Position numbers and translations under genes: made by a program. The notes below the pieces were generated by a model. That model ran no database searches. It was not told the origin of the DNA and saw nothing but the letters and a program-made list of their open reading frames with translations. Positions 50,398 through 59,355 of a stretch of DNA of 64,000 nucleotides are shown here, in pieces. How positions within the stretch are numbered: the stretch's first letter is position 1; the number at the start of each line of letters is the position of its first letter. This stretch comes from Actinacidiphila rubida (lineage in GTDB: Bacteria > Actinomycetota > Actinomycetes > Streptomycetales > Streptomycetaceae): contig NZ_FODD01000027.1 in NCBI RefSeq assembly GCF_900110255.1, forward strand, positions 62,001 to 126,000, in the 5' to 3' direction.

Positions 50398-50437
50398 CCC
50401 CGGCCCACCGACCCCGGGCCGCCGACCCCCCGCGGCC
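50382..50437 (+). repeat. 14-bp tandem repeats across the regulator stop
   Basis: GACCCCGGGCCGCT, GACCCCGGCCCACC, GACCCCGGGCCGCC and GACCCCCCGCGGCC follow each other at 50382, 50396, 50410 and 50424. The first contains the last codons, and the TGA lies at the junction with the second. Confidence 0.7.
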
Positions 50438-50651
50438 GTCGCCGGGCCGCCTGTTCGGTGCGATCCGGGTCAGGAGGCGGCGAGCACACCGCCGGCGTCG
50501 AGCGCGCTGAGACCGTCACCGTCATCGGCGACGGCGCGTCGGGCCTGTCCGCGGTGATCGTCGACCACCACGACCCCGGGAAGGTCGCCTGGCTCAACGA
50601 GGCAGCCAAGGTCCTCCACGCCGCCCAGGACACGGCTGGGGACGCGGAGCA

Positions 50652-51068
50652 TCAGCGGAGGGCCTGGTCCAGGGCTTCCAGGCCGTCGCGGTAGATACCG
50701 GTGAAGAGGGCGATCACCTCCTCCTCGGTCGCACCCTGAGGAGTGAACCTGCCGGACCACTCCACTTCGCAGAGGCCGGCGTCGCCGACCACGCTGTGCA
50801 CCCGCAGCGTCGAGACGTACCCGACGACCGGGAACGGTGCTTCGAGGATGGTGTAGCTGTAGTGCCGTTCCGTTTCGTTGAAGTCCACGAGGCGCTCGAC
50901 GATGGCGCCTCCGTCGGGGTCCCTCAGGCGCCGTACGCGACCGCCCTCTTCGAGGGTGCTCTCGGGGATGTACGGCAGCCAGTCGGGCAGGGACCCGAAG
51001 CCGCCCACGGTGTGCCAGGCACGGGCGGGGCTGGCCGGGATGGTCCGGCTCACGGAGGTGGATGCCAT
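50652..51068 (-). CDS. SRPBCC (polyketide-cyclase/START-like) family protein
   Basis: A 138-residue ligand-binding helix-grip protein: SRTIPASPARAWHTVGGFGSLPDWLP at the N-terminus, RLRDPDGGAIVERLVDFNETERHYSYTI in the middle, EVEWSGRFTP towards the end. It matches the branch that reads 'RDPDGG...ERL' in many actinobacteria. The start at 51068 follows AAGGAG; it is 56 bases downstream of the aldo/keto reductase on the same strand, so probably cotranscribed. The ligand is unknown. Confidence 0.85.
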   Translation of the reverse strand: MASTSVSRTIPASPARAWHTVGGFGSLPDWLPYIPESTLEEGGRVRRLRDPDGGAIVERLVDFNETERHYSYTILEAPFPVVGYVSTLRVHSVVGDAGLCEVEWSGRFTPQGATEEEVIALFTGIYRDGLEALDQALR

Positions 51069-51124
51069 GAGACTCCTTGCGCGTGGGGCGACTGCTCTCG
51101 GGGCGGGATCTCCGCTCCCGTTAC

Positions 51125-52138
51125 TCACACACCGTCAGGAAGCGGCGCGAGGGGGCTGACCAGGCCGCTTGCCCGCAGGTCTCGCCAGAATGCGGTCGGG
51201 ATCCGCTCGTTGAGAGCGGCGAGGTCCTCGGCGATGCGACTCGGCTTGGTGGCGCCCGGGATCACCGCCGCGGCGACCGGATGGGCGAGGGAGAACTGGA
51301 CGGCAGCTGCCTTGATGCCCACGCCGTGCCGTGCCGCGAGTTCCTTGAGCTTGGCGACCTTGTCCAGGACGGCCGGAGGCGCGGCCTGGTATTCGAAGGT
51401 GGTTCCGCCCGCGAGAATGCCCGAGCTGTAGGGGCCTCCGACGACCATGCCGACGTGCTGTTCCGTGGCCATGGGCAAGAGCCGCTCCAGGGCGTGGGCG
51501 TGGTCGAGCAAGGTGTACCGGCCGGCCAGGAGGAACCCGTCGGGCCGCGGTTCGTCCAGCTCCAGCGTGAGTTCGATGGGCTCGGTGCGGTTGACGCCCA
51601 GTCCCCACGCCTTGATGACGCCCTCGTCCCGCAACCGGGACAGGACCCTGAAGGCACCTGTGCGGGCCTCCTCGAACTTCTGCAGCCACAGATCGCCGTA
51701 GAAGTCCTGCGCGATGTCGTGCACCCACACGATGTCGAGGCGGTCGACTCCGAGTCGCTGGAGGCTGCCCTCGAGGGAACGCTCGGTCGCCTCGGCCGTC
51801 CACTGGTGAAGGATCTTGTTGGGCCGGCCGTGCTCGAACAGGGAGCCGCCTTTCTCCCCCAGGTCGCGGGCCCCGTCCTCCGTCTCGTCCAGGATCACGC
51901 GACCGACCTTGGTCGAGAGCACGAAGCTGTCGCGCGGCTTGCCGGACAGCAGGCCGCCGAGGCGGATTTCCGCCAGGCCCGCACCGTAGAGCGGAGCCGT
52001 GTCGTAGTACCGGATGCCGTCGTCCCAGGCCGCGTCCAACGTGGCGCCCGCTTCGTCGTCCGGGACAGCGCGGAACATGTTGCCCATCGGCGCTGTCCCG
52101 AAACCGATACGTGCGGGGAGAAGCTGACTGAGGTTCAT
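51125..52138 (-). CDS. Aldo/keto reductase
   Basis: A 337-residue AKR with the tetrad Asp and Tyr in YYDTAPLYGAG, Lys in LSTKVGR and His in WVHDI. The arrangement and the sequence GFGTAPMGNMFRAV are those of the D-threo-aldose/L-fucose 1-dehydrogenase group, acting on sugars with NAD(P). The start at 52138 follows GCGAGGGACC. It heads a two-gene unit with the SRPBCC protein. Confidence 0.87.
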   Translation of the reverse strand: MNLSQLLPARIGFGTAPMGNMFRAVPDDEAGATLDAAWDDGIRYYDTAPLYGAGLAEIRLGGLLSGKPRDSFVLSTKVGRVILDETEDGARDLGEKGGSLFEHGRPNKILHQWTAEATERSLEGSLQRLGVDRLDIVWVHDIAQDFYGDLWLQKFEEARTGAFRVLSRLRDEGVIKAWGLGVNRTEPIELTLELDEPRPDGFLLAGRYTLLDHAHALERLLPMATEQHVGMVVGGPYSSGILAGGTTFEYQAAPPAVLDKVAKLKELAARHGVGIKAAAVQFSLAHPVAAAVIPGATKPSRIAEDLAALNERIPTAFWRDLRASGLVSPLAPLPDGV

Positions 52139-52527
52139 GAGGTCCCTCGCTCTCGGGATGGGACAGGGTGGAAAGCTAACAGCGCCACCGTGAGAAGGGG
52201 TCGCCCGAGGAATTGACCTGCCGTGCGTCCACCCGAAAGGGGCAAGAGGTGGCTCTCATGACGACGGAGCCGGCCGTCCCCTGATGTGCAATTGAACGGG
52301 GAGCCACATCCATGGATATCCGTGCGGTATGAGCGGAGAAAGTGGGACGGGACGGTCGAGTTGCTGCCAACCAGGAGCAGTTCTAGCGTTGTTATGTACT
52401 GCGGTGGCCGACTGATGCGGGTGCCGGAGGCTCAATGGCGCTCATCAGGACTCCCATGGCTCATGCCCCGGTTGCGGGATGTTCCGACTTCCTGCCGGAG
52501 ATGCGCGAGACCTTCCAAGGAGATGTC
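52139..52527. other. Divergent intergenic region with a possible promoter
   Basis: Nothing coding is recognised before ATG 52528; in-frame sequence upstream to 52435 looks like leader. TTGAAC (52292-52297) and GATATC (52315-52320), 17 bases apart, are a weak promoter candidate for the hydrolase. Confidence 0.35.
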
Positions 52528-53358
52528 ATGCCCTTCGTGACCGTCGGCCAGGAGAACTCCGGGCCGATCGAGCTGTACTACGAGGACCATGGATCGGGTC
52601 GGCCGATCGTGCTGATCGCAGGCTTCCCTCTCGGCGGCCGCGCCTGGGAGCGGCAGGAGCGTGCGCTGCTCGCCGCGGGACGCCGGGTGATCACGTATGA
52701 CCGGCGGGGGTTCGGACGCTCCAGCCAGCCGGTCACCGGTTACGAGTACGACACGTTCGCGGCGGACCTGGACAAGCTGCTGACCGCGCTGGACCTGACC
52801 GACGTCGACCTGGCCGGGCACTCCATGGGCGGCGGTGAGATCGCGCGCTACCTCGGAGTCCACGGGGGCGGCAGGATCCGTAAGGCGGTGATCATTTCCG
52901 GTGTGCCGCCGTATCTGCTGAACACACCGGAGGACCCGTTCGGAGCGCCCCAGGAGCTGTTCGACCAGATCGCCGGCGCTCTGACCGAGGACCGCTTCGC
53001 GTACTTCACCGAGTGGAACAAGAACTTCTTCAACCTCGACGAGACGCTGGGCAACCGTGTGAGCCCCGAGGTCGTCCAGGACGCCTGGAATTCCGCGGTG
53101 GCCGCGTCCCCGACGGGCACCATCGCCTGCGTGGCGGCGTGGCACACCGACTTCCGCGAGGACCTGCCGAAGATCGATGTCCCGGTTCTCGTCATGCACG
53201 GCACGAACGACCACATTCTGCCGATCGAGGCGACCGGCGCGCGCACCCACGAAATGATCAAGGGCTCGCGGTACGTCACGGTTGAAGGCGCGGGGCACGG
53301 CCTGTGCTGGACGCACGCGGACGTGGTCAATGAGCACCTGCTCACATTCCTGGCCTGA
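52528..53358 (+). CDS. Alpha/beta hydrolase (non-haem haloperoxidase-like)
   Basis: A 276-residue hydrolase close to bacterial cofactor-free chloroperoxidases: IVLIAGFPLGGRAW, YDRRGFGRSSQP, nucleophile in GHSMGGGE, acid in MHGTNDHILP and base in GAGHGLCW. Such enzymes are esterases that can also perhydrolyse acids with peroxide. The start at 52528 is fixed by AAGGAG at 52517-52522. It is followed after 36 bases by the second UBP zinc-finger gene, so both are likely cotranscribed. Confidence 0.88.
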   Translation: MPFVTVGQENSGPIELYYEDHGSGRPIVLIAGFPLGGRAWERQERALLAAGRRVITYDRRGFGRSSQPVTGYEYDTFAADLDKLLTALDLTDVDLAGHSMGGGEIARYLGVHGGGRIRKAVIISGVPPYLLNTPEDPFGAPQELFDQIAGALTEDRFAYFTEWNKNFFNLDETLGNRVSPEVVQDAWNSAVAASPTGTIACVAAWHTDFREDLPKIDVPVLVMHGTNDHILPIEATGARTHEMIKGSRYVTVEGAGHGLCWTHADVVNEHLLTFLA

Positions 53359-53394
53359 CAGTTCGGCCGGGACCGGTACGTCACTGGAGACGTC

Positions 53395-53769
53395 GTGAAC
53401 TCCACGAACGAGATCGATACGACCGTGCCGCCGAGCGGCAGCGGCTGCGCGGAGTGCGACGCCGAGGGCGCATGGTGGCTTCACCTGCGACGGTGCGCGA
53501 CCTGCGGCCACATCGGCTGCTGCGACGATTCGCTGTCCAAGCACGCGACCGCGCACGCCCGGACGACCGGGCATGCGGTGATCCAGAGCTTCGAACCGGG
53601 TGAGGACTGGTTCTGGGACTACGCCACCTCGCAGCTCTACGAGACGGGCCCGGACCTTGCACCGCCGCTCAGCCACCCCGCGGACCAGCCGGTCCCCGGC
53701 CCGGTGGGCCGCGTTCCCGCCGACTGGCAGCAGCGCCTGGTCGCCGACGCCACCGACCGCGAAGCGTGA
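53395..53769 (+). CDS. UBP-type zinc-finger domain protein (paralogue 2)
   Basis: A 124-residue homologue of the protein at 12483: CAECDAEG, CATCGHIGCCDD, KHATAH and TTGH supply the zinc ligands, then QSFEPGEDWFWDY and VPADW. GTG 53395 follows GGAG. It travels here with a haloperoxidase-type hydrolase, whereas paralogue 1 follows a crotonase. An imperfect hairpin follows the stop. Confidence 0.88.
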   Translation: MNSTNEIDTTVPPSGSGCAECDAEGAWWLHLRRCATCGHIGCCDDSLSKHATAHARTTGHAVIQSFEPGEDWFWDYATSQLYETGPDLAPPLSHPADQPVPGPVGRVPADWQQRLVADATDREA

Positions 53770-54163
53770 CCGGCACCCCGGGGGTAGCGCGCTGACGCCA
53801 TCCCCGGGGGCACTCGCCCACGGAAAACACATTCGAGCTGAATGCTGACCGACCGCGGCACGGTGTGTACGCGGACGTTCCCTTTCCACTGATGAACGGA
53901 TGGCGGACATTCACCCGTGGAGCCGGCGGGTGATCTTGATCTGCAAGCGCTGGGTTGGCGGGCAAGGCCGGTGATCGCCTTCCTCGGGTGCGGCCGACTC
54001 ATGGCCCCGTCGCGTCGTCACGAATCCTCGCCTGCCGCCTGCTAATCTCGCGTGATCGATTCGGTGCCATCTCCGGCTTCCTGGAAAATCCTTGCTGACC
54101 GGCACGTTTCACGGGGTGGCCGGGGCACGACCAGCATCACGAGACGCCAGATTGGGTTCCTCC
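53770..54163. other. Intergenic stretch with a terminator-like hairpin
   Basis: An imperfect 14-bp stem (CCCCGGGGGTAGCG 53776-53789 with CGCCATCCCCGGGG 53796-53809) should terminate the zinc-finger transcript. The rest is non-coding as far as I can see; a TTG-started extension of the next gene (54092) has no family character. Confidence 0.5.
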
Positions 54164-54856
54164 GTGTCGCAACCATCGTCAGACGTGCCGGTCGCCCCGC
54201 CGCCCGGCCTCACCGCCCCCGACCCCGCGCCTCTCGGCCTCTTCGCGTTCAGTCTGGCCAATATCATCCAGAGCTTCTTCAACGTGGGCGTCAACCCTGC
54301 CCTCTTTCCGGCCGCCTTCCCGCTGGAGTTCCTCGTCGGCGGGCTGGTGCAGACGATTGCCGGAATCGTCGAGTTCCGGCAGGGCAGCAGGCTCGGCGCC
54401 ACCGCCTTCACCATCCTGGGCGCGTTCTGGCTCTCCTTCGTGATCTACGTCAGGAACATCGTCGGCACGCTGCCCCCCGCGCAGGCCGGCACGGCGTCGG
54501 GTTACTTCCTGTTGCCGTGGGCCATCCTCCTCTTCGTTCTGACACTGGCCGCGCTGAGGACGACCGGTGTGCTCCTGGCGGCGTTCGTTTCCACGACGAT
54601 CACCCTTGCCGTCCTTACGGCCGGCGAGTTCAACGAGTCCAGCACACTGATCAAGGTCGGCGGTGGTTTCGGCTTCCTCACCGCGGCTCTCGGCATGTAC
54701 GGCGCGTTCGCGGGCCTGGTGAACGGGACATGGGGCCGGCACCTGATCCCGACGTACCCCGACCCTGGCAGGCGCCTTGAGCGCCTTGCCCGCAACAAGG
54801 CGCGTCCCACATCCGTCACATCGTCCACGGCGGAGCACCCCGAGCATTCCCGTTGA
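54164..54856 (+). CDS. GPR1/FUN34/SatP-family acetate transporter-like membrane protein
   Basis: A 230-residue protein with six hydrophobic helices. DPAPLGLFAFSLANII matches the AceTr family N-terminal NPxPLGL signature (Asp in place of the Asn), and FRQGSRLGATAFTILGAFWLSF resembles the helix 2-3 region. Family members move acetate/succinate with protons. GTG 54164 is chosen because the conserved part begins soon after; its ribosome binding site is weak, so the start is uncertain. It is followed by a region without genes. Confidence 0.78.
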   Translation: MSQPSSDVPVAPPPGLTAPDPAPLGLFAFSLANIIQSFFNVGVNPALFPAAFPLEFLVGGLVQTIAGIVEFRQGSRLGATAFTILGAFWLSFVIYVRNIVGTLPPAQAGTASGYFLLPWAILLFVLTLAALRTTGVLLAAFVSTTITLAVLTAGEFNESSTLIKVGGGFGFLTAALGMYGAFAGLVNGTWGRHLIPTYPDPGRRLERLARNKARPTSVTSSTAEHPEHSR

Positions 54857-55227
54857 GCCGGCGCGGCCAATTCCTGGCGTGGCGAGGGAAATCCACCGAA
54901 TCGCCGGCATTCTGATTCATGAATCCGGCACGCGAATCCACCTCTGGTCGGATCGCATTCCCTGAGTTGCCGGGAGTCGCCGCCCGGACCAGACTGATGT
55001 AGAGGTCTTCCGGGGAACGGCTCGTCAGCCGTCCTCGGGACGGGGCTGCCGCTGAGAGTGGCGGCCGGTGTCGAGGTACAGGCCGTTGATCACGAAACAT
55101 CGCGAGGGTTCTTGCCTCACGCCGCTCAGGGGGAGTGGCGTACACGACTTCCCGTGCCGCCCTGCGCCGAGTCCGCCTGGGCCGACGCAGACCCCACGGG
55201 ACCAGGAACGTGAGAGGAAGCGCGCGA
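54857..55227. other. Intergenic stretch
   Basis: About 370 bases with no convincing gene. A perfect 12-base palindrome, GATTCATGAATC (54914-54925), lies 58 bases after the transporter stop and may be a terminator core or an operator. The SDR promoter must lie in the right half. Confidence 0.45.
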
Positions 55228-56094
55228 ATGGCGAACGCACAACTGAGGAAGGTCCTCATCACGGGAGCGGGAACCGGCTTCGGGTTCGAAGCTGCCATGC
55301 GCCTCGCCGACAAGGGCTTCGACGTGATCGCCGGGGTGGAGATCTACGGCCAGGTGCAGACCCTGAAGTGGCAGGCGAAGGAACGAGGGGTCTCGCTGCG
55401 GGTGGAGAAGCTCGACGTCACGAACGACGGAGACCGCCGCAAAGCGCTCGACTGGGGCGTGGAGATCCTGGTGAACAACGCCGGTGTCGGTGAGGGCGGT
55501 TCCACCGTCGACATTCCCGAGGCGAACATCCGGCACCAGTTCGAGGTCAATGTGACCGGGCCGCTGGTGCTCACCCAGGGCATCGTCAAGCAGATGGTCA
55601 AGCGCGGACGCGGCCGAGTCGTCTGGGTGTCCTCGCGGGAGGGCCTGAACGTCAATCCCTTCACCGGAATCTACTCCGCCTCGAAGCACGCGGTGGAGGC
55701 GATCGCCGAGACGATGGCGTACGAGCTGCAGGAACACAACATCGAGGTCGCCACGGTGAACCCGGGGCCCTTCCTGACAGGATTCAACGACCGGATGTTC
55801 CAGACCTGGGAGAGCTGGGAGGACGACGCCTCGGAGCGGCTCTTCGACTACTCCGAGCTCGCTTTCCCCCGTGCGCAGTTCGACCCCGAAGCGGTCTTCG
55901 CCACGTTGACGGCCGTTGCCGCCGGAGAGGTCGACACGTACCGCAACCTCGAGCCCAAGTCGATGACCGAGGAGACCAAGCAGCTCCAGGCCGTTCCCTG
56001 GGAGCGGAAGGTCACGGACGGCCTCGGCACCCGTCACCCCGCCATCCAGCACTCCTACGAGATGACGCCGGAGACTCCCGTCGCGGCGTCGTAG
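55228..56094 (+). CDS. SDR family oxidoreductase
   Basis: A 288-residue short-chain dehydrogenase: TGAGTGFG (12-19), NNAG (83-86), catalytic Ser136, Tyr149 and Lys153 (YSASK). The glycine motif GTGFG (TGAGTGFGFEAA) differs slightly from the usual GxGIG. ATG 55228 follows GAGAGGAAG. It stands just ahead of the malic enzyme/fumarase genes (100 bases) but the link is not clear. The substrate is unknown. Confidence 0.85.
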   Translation: MANAQLRKVLITGAGTGFGFEAAMRLADKGFDVIAGVEIYGQVQTLKWQAKERGVSLRVEKLDVTNDGDRRKALDWGVEILVNNAGVGEGGSTVDIPEANIRHQFEVNVTGPLVLTQGIVKQMVKRGRGRVVWVSSREGLNVNPFTGIYSASKHAVEAIAETMAYELQEHNIEVATVNPGPFLTGFNDRMFQTWESWEDDASERLFDYSELAFPRAQFDPEAVFATLTAVAAGEVDTYRNLEPKSMTEETKQLQAVPWERKVTDGLGTRHPAIQHSYEMTPETPVAAS

Positions 56095-56194
56095 GGCATC
56101 TCCAGGTCGGGACGGCCCGCGCTCACACCGTGCAGCCGGACGCGACATCGCCGCACGGGCGCGCAGAGTTCACCACTGCCGGAGGTACACGACC

Positions 56195-57850
56195 ATGCCT
56201 GTCAAGCCAACCGTGCTGCAGGATCGCTCGCGCAATCGCGGGACGGCGTTCACTCTGGAGGAGCGGGCGAGACTGGGGATCACCGGGCGGCTGCCGGCGA
56301 CCGTCGAGACCCTCGACCAACAGGCCGGCCGGGCCTACGCCCAACTGCGGGAGCAGCCCTCCAACCTGCACAGGTACATCTACCTCAACCAGGTCCACGA
56401 CCGGAACCAGGTGCTGTACTTCAAGCTGCTGGGCGACCATCTCGACGAGTTGCTCCCCGTCGTCTACGACCCCACGGTCGGCGAGGCGATCGAGAAGTGG
56501 TCTCTCGACTATCGCGACTCGCGCGCCGTGTACCTGTCGATCGATCGTCCCGAGGACATGAAGACGTCGTTCCAGTCGCTCGGGCTCGGCCCGGACGACG
56601 TGGACCTGATCGTCGTCTCCGATGCCCAGGAGATCCTCGGCATCGGCGACTGGGGTGTCAACGGGACCGACATCTCCATCGGGAAGCTCGCCGTCTACAC
56701 CGCTGCTGCCGGCATCGACCCCGACCGGGTCATCGCCGTGAACCTCGATGTGGGAACGGACAACGAGCAGTTGCTCAACAGTCCGTCCTACCTGGGCAAC
56801 CGGCACGCGCGGGTCACGGGCCGGCGCTACGACGACTTCGTCGCCCTCTACCTCAGGACCGCGTCCGAGCTGTTCCCCGGCGCGTTCCTCCACTTCGAGG
56901 ACTTCGGGCCGTCGAACGCCCGGCGAATCCTCGTGGAGAACGCCGACACGTACCGGATCTTCAACGACGACATGCAGGGCACCGGCGCCATCGTCATGGC
57001 GGCGGCGTTCTCGGCCCTGAAGGTCACCGGCGGACGCTGGTCCGAGCAGCGGCTCGTCGTCTTCGGTGCGGGCACCGCGGGCACCGGCATGGCCGACCAG
57101 ATCCACGCGGCGATGCTGCGGGACGGCGCGACGCCCGACGAGGCGAAGAGCAACATCTGGCTGGTCGACGTCCACGGCCTGGTGACGGACGACATGCCGG
57201 ACCTGCCCGACTACCAGCAGGTCTACGCCCGGTCGAGGTCCGAGGTCGCCGCGTGGGCCGACGGCGAGATCGATCTGCCCACCACCATCCGGCACGTCAA
57301 GCCCACCATCCTGATCGGCACCTCCACCGCGCACGGCGCGTTCACGGAGGACGTCGTCCGCGCGCTGGCCGCCGGTGTCGAACGTCCGCTGCTGCTCCCG
57401 CTGTCGAACCCGACGAGTCGCATCGAGGTCATGCCGTCGGACGCGGTGAAGTGGTCCGACGGACGGGCCCTGATCGCCACGGGCATCCCCTCCGAACCGG
57501 TGGAATACCAGGGGGTCTCGTACGAGATCGGGGAGGCCAACAACGCGCTGCTGTATCCCGGGCTGGGCTTGGGCGTGATCGTCTCGGGGGCTCGCCGTGT
57601 GACGGACACCATGCTGCTGGCAGCCGCCGAGGCGGTGGCGAGCCAGGTCGACGTGTCGGCGCCCGGTGCCTCGCTCCTGCCGCCGGTGGCGAACCTGAGG
57701 GCATCGTCCGCGACGGTGGCGGTTGCCGTGGCCAAGGCCGCGGCGCAGGACGGTGTCGCCACCAAGCCGCTCGACAACCTCGTCCAGGCGGTCCAGGACG
57801 CGATGTGGGACCCGGTCTACCGCGCGGACGACCGGGAGGGCCGGCCATGA
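56195..57850 (+). CDS. NAD-dependent malic enzyme
   Basis: A 551-residue malic enzyme that oxidatively decarboxylates malate to pyruvate with NAD. Landmarks are DRNQVLYF, VYDPTVGEAIEKW (YDPTVG instead of the common YTPTVG), VVSDAQEILGIGDWGVNG, the metal site in FEDFGPSNA and IFNDDMQGTGA, and the NAD motif VVFGAGTAGTGMA. Length is normal for the large bacterial/eukaryotic-type form. GGAGGT precedes the ATG by 7 bases. Its stop overlaps the fumC start (ATGA). Confidence 0.9.
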   Translation: MPVKPTVLQDRSRNRGTAFTLEERARLGITGRLPATVETLDQQAGRAYAQLREQPSNLHRYIYLNQVHDRNQVLYFKLLGDHLDELLPVVYDPTVGEAIEKWSLDYRDSRAVYLSIDRPEDMKTSFQSLGLGPDDVDLIVVSDAQEILGIGDWGVNGTDISIGKLAVYTAAAGIDPDRVIAVNLDVGTDNEQLLNSPSYLGNRHARVTGRRYDDFVALYLRTASELFPGAFLHFEDFGPSNARRILVENADTYRIFNDDMQGTGAIVMAAAFSALKVTGGRWSEQRLVVFGAGTAGTGMADQIHAAMLRDGATPDEAKSNIWLVDVHGLVTDDMPDLPDYQQVYARSRSEVAAWADGEIDLPTTIRHVKPTILIGTSTAHGAFTEDVVRALAAGVERPLLLPLSNPTSRIEVMPSDAVKWSDGRALIATGIPSEPVEYQGVSYEIGEANNALLYPGLGLGVIVSGARRVTDTMLLAAAEAVASQVDVSAPGASLLPPVANLRASSATVAVAVAKAAAQDGVATKPLDNLVQAVQDAMWDPVYRADDREGRP

Positions 57851-59304
57851 GCGGAGATCAGCAGACGCCGAGGATGACGAACCTGCCCGTGGGGATCGAC
57901 GCCGACGGACAGCGGCAGGAGTTCGACAGCATGGGCACGGTCGACGTGCCGGCGGACCGGTACTGGGGCGCGCAGACGCAGCGCTCGCTCCTGCACTTCT
58001 CCATCGGCGACGACCGGATGCCCAAAGAGGTCTACCACGCGTACGGCTACGTGAAGAAGGCGGCAGCGCTGGTCAACGCCGCCGCCGGGCGCCTGCCCGC
58101 GTGGAAGGAACAGGCCATCGTGCGGGCCGCGGAGGAGGCCATCGCGGGCAGGCTCGACGACCACTTCCCGCTCTACGTGTGGCAGACCGGGTCGGGCACC
58201 CAGAGCAACATGAACGTCAACGAGGTCCTGTCGAACCGCGCGTCGCAGCTGCTCGGCGGCACGCTCGGAACCCAGGAGCCGGTTGCCCCCAACGACGACG
58301 TCAACATGGGGCAGTCGAGCAACGACAGCTTCCCGACCGCGATGCACATCGCCTCCGTCAAGGAGATCGACGAGCACCTCCTGCCCCAGGCCCGGGAACT
58401 CGCCGCGGCCATCGAGGCGAAGGCCACGGAGTGGACCCAGATCGTCAAGATCGGCCGCACCCACCTCGAAGACGCGGTACCGCTCACCGTCGGGCAGGAG
58501 TGGTCGGGCTACGCGGCCCAACTGCGCGCCTGCATCGACGACATCGAGCACAGCCGCTCGGGCCTGCTCGAACTGGCCCTGGGCGGCACCGCGGTCGGCA
58601 CGGGGCTGAACGCGCCCAGCGGCTTCAGCCGCGACGTCGCCGGCAAGATCGCCGAACTGACCGGCACGTCGTTCGTCACGGCCGGGAACAAGTTCATGGC
58701 GCAGGGGTCCCTGGACCCGATGGTGCGGGCGCACGCCGCGCTGCGCGGGCTGGCCGTGGCCTTGATGAAGATCGCCAACGACATGCGGTGGCTCGCCTCG
58801 GGTCCTCGCACCGGATTCGCCGAACTGCGGCTCCCGCAGAACGAACCCGGCTCGTCGATCATGCCCGGCAAGGTCAACCCGACCCAGTGCGAGGCCGTCG
58901 TCATGATCGCGATCCAGGTACTCGGCAACGACACGGCGGTCGCCTTCTCGGGCAGCCAGGGCAACTTCGAGCTGAACGCCATGCGCCCGGTGATCATCAA
59001 CAACTTCCTCCACTCCGCGCGCATCCTCGCCGACGGTATGGAGAAGTTCCGGACCTACTCCGTCAGCGACACGGAGCTCAACCGGGAGAAGATCCAGCAG
59101 TACGTGGACGAGAGCCTGATGCTCGTGACGGCGCTGAGCCCGGTCATCGGCTACCAGAACGCGGCGCACATCGCCGAATCCGCGCTGGCCGACGGCCAGA
59201 CCCTCAAGGAAGCGGCCTTGGCGAGCGGCCACGTCGACGAGCAGACGTTCGACTCCGTCGTCGACCCCCTGTCGATGGTCGGCCACGGCGTCTCCGGCGC
59301 CTGA
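57847..59304 (+). CDS. fumC: Class II fumarate hydratase
   Basis: A 485-residue homotetrameric fumarase that interconverts fumarate and malate. Signature segments are YWGAQTQRS, TGSGTQSNMNVNEV, the NDDVNMGQSSNDSFPTA stretch, KIGRTHLEDAVPLT and the active-site loop GSSIMPGKVNP (335-345). Overlap with the malic-enzyme stop by 4 bases suggests coupled translation and a joint route from fumarate to pyruvate. A main-cycle fumarase probably exists elsewhere, so this may be a condition-specific copy. Confidence 0.93.
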   Translation: MSGDQQTPRMTNLPVGIDADGQRQEFDSMGTVDVPADRYWGAQTQRSLLHFSIGDDRMPKEVYHAYGYVKKAAALVNAAAGRLPAWKEQAIVRAAEEAIAGRLDDHFPLYVWQTGSGTQSNMNVNEVLSNRASQLLGGTLGTQEPVAPNDDVNMGQSSNDSFPTAMHIASVKEIDEHLLPQARELAAAIEAKATEWTQIVKIGRTHLEDAVPLTVGQEWSGYAAQLRACIDDIEHSRSGLLELALGGTAVGTGLNAPSGFSRDVAGKIAELTGTSFVTAGNKFMAQGSLDPMVRAHAALRGLAVALMKIANDMRWLASGPRTGFAELRLPQNEPGSSIMPGKVNPTQCEAVVMIAIQVLGNDTAVAFSGSQGNFELNAMRPVIINNFLHSARILADGMEKFRTYSVSDTELNREKIQQYVDESLMLVTALSPVIGYQNAAHIAESALADGQTLKEAALASGHVDEQTFDSVVDPLSMVGHGVSGA

Positions 59305-59355
59305 CCGGCACCGTCACGCGGACACAGGCACGGAATCCGAACGGAGGGCCGGCGC

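Noticed and set aside
50458..50694. Small plus-strand ORF with a VIGDGASGLSAVIVDHHDP-like segment
   Set aside because: No family match, no good start, and its 3' end overlaps the SRPBCC gene; possibly a scrap of an older gene but not supportable.
55025..55240. Minus-strand ORF ahead of the SDR gene
   Set aside because: No recognisable protein sequence and it overlaps the SDR leader and start.
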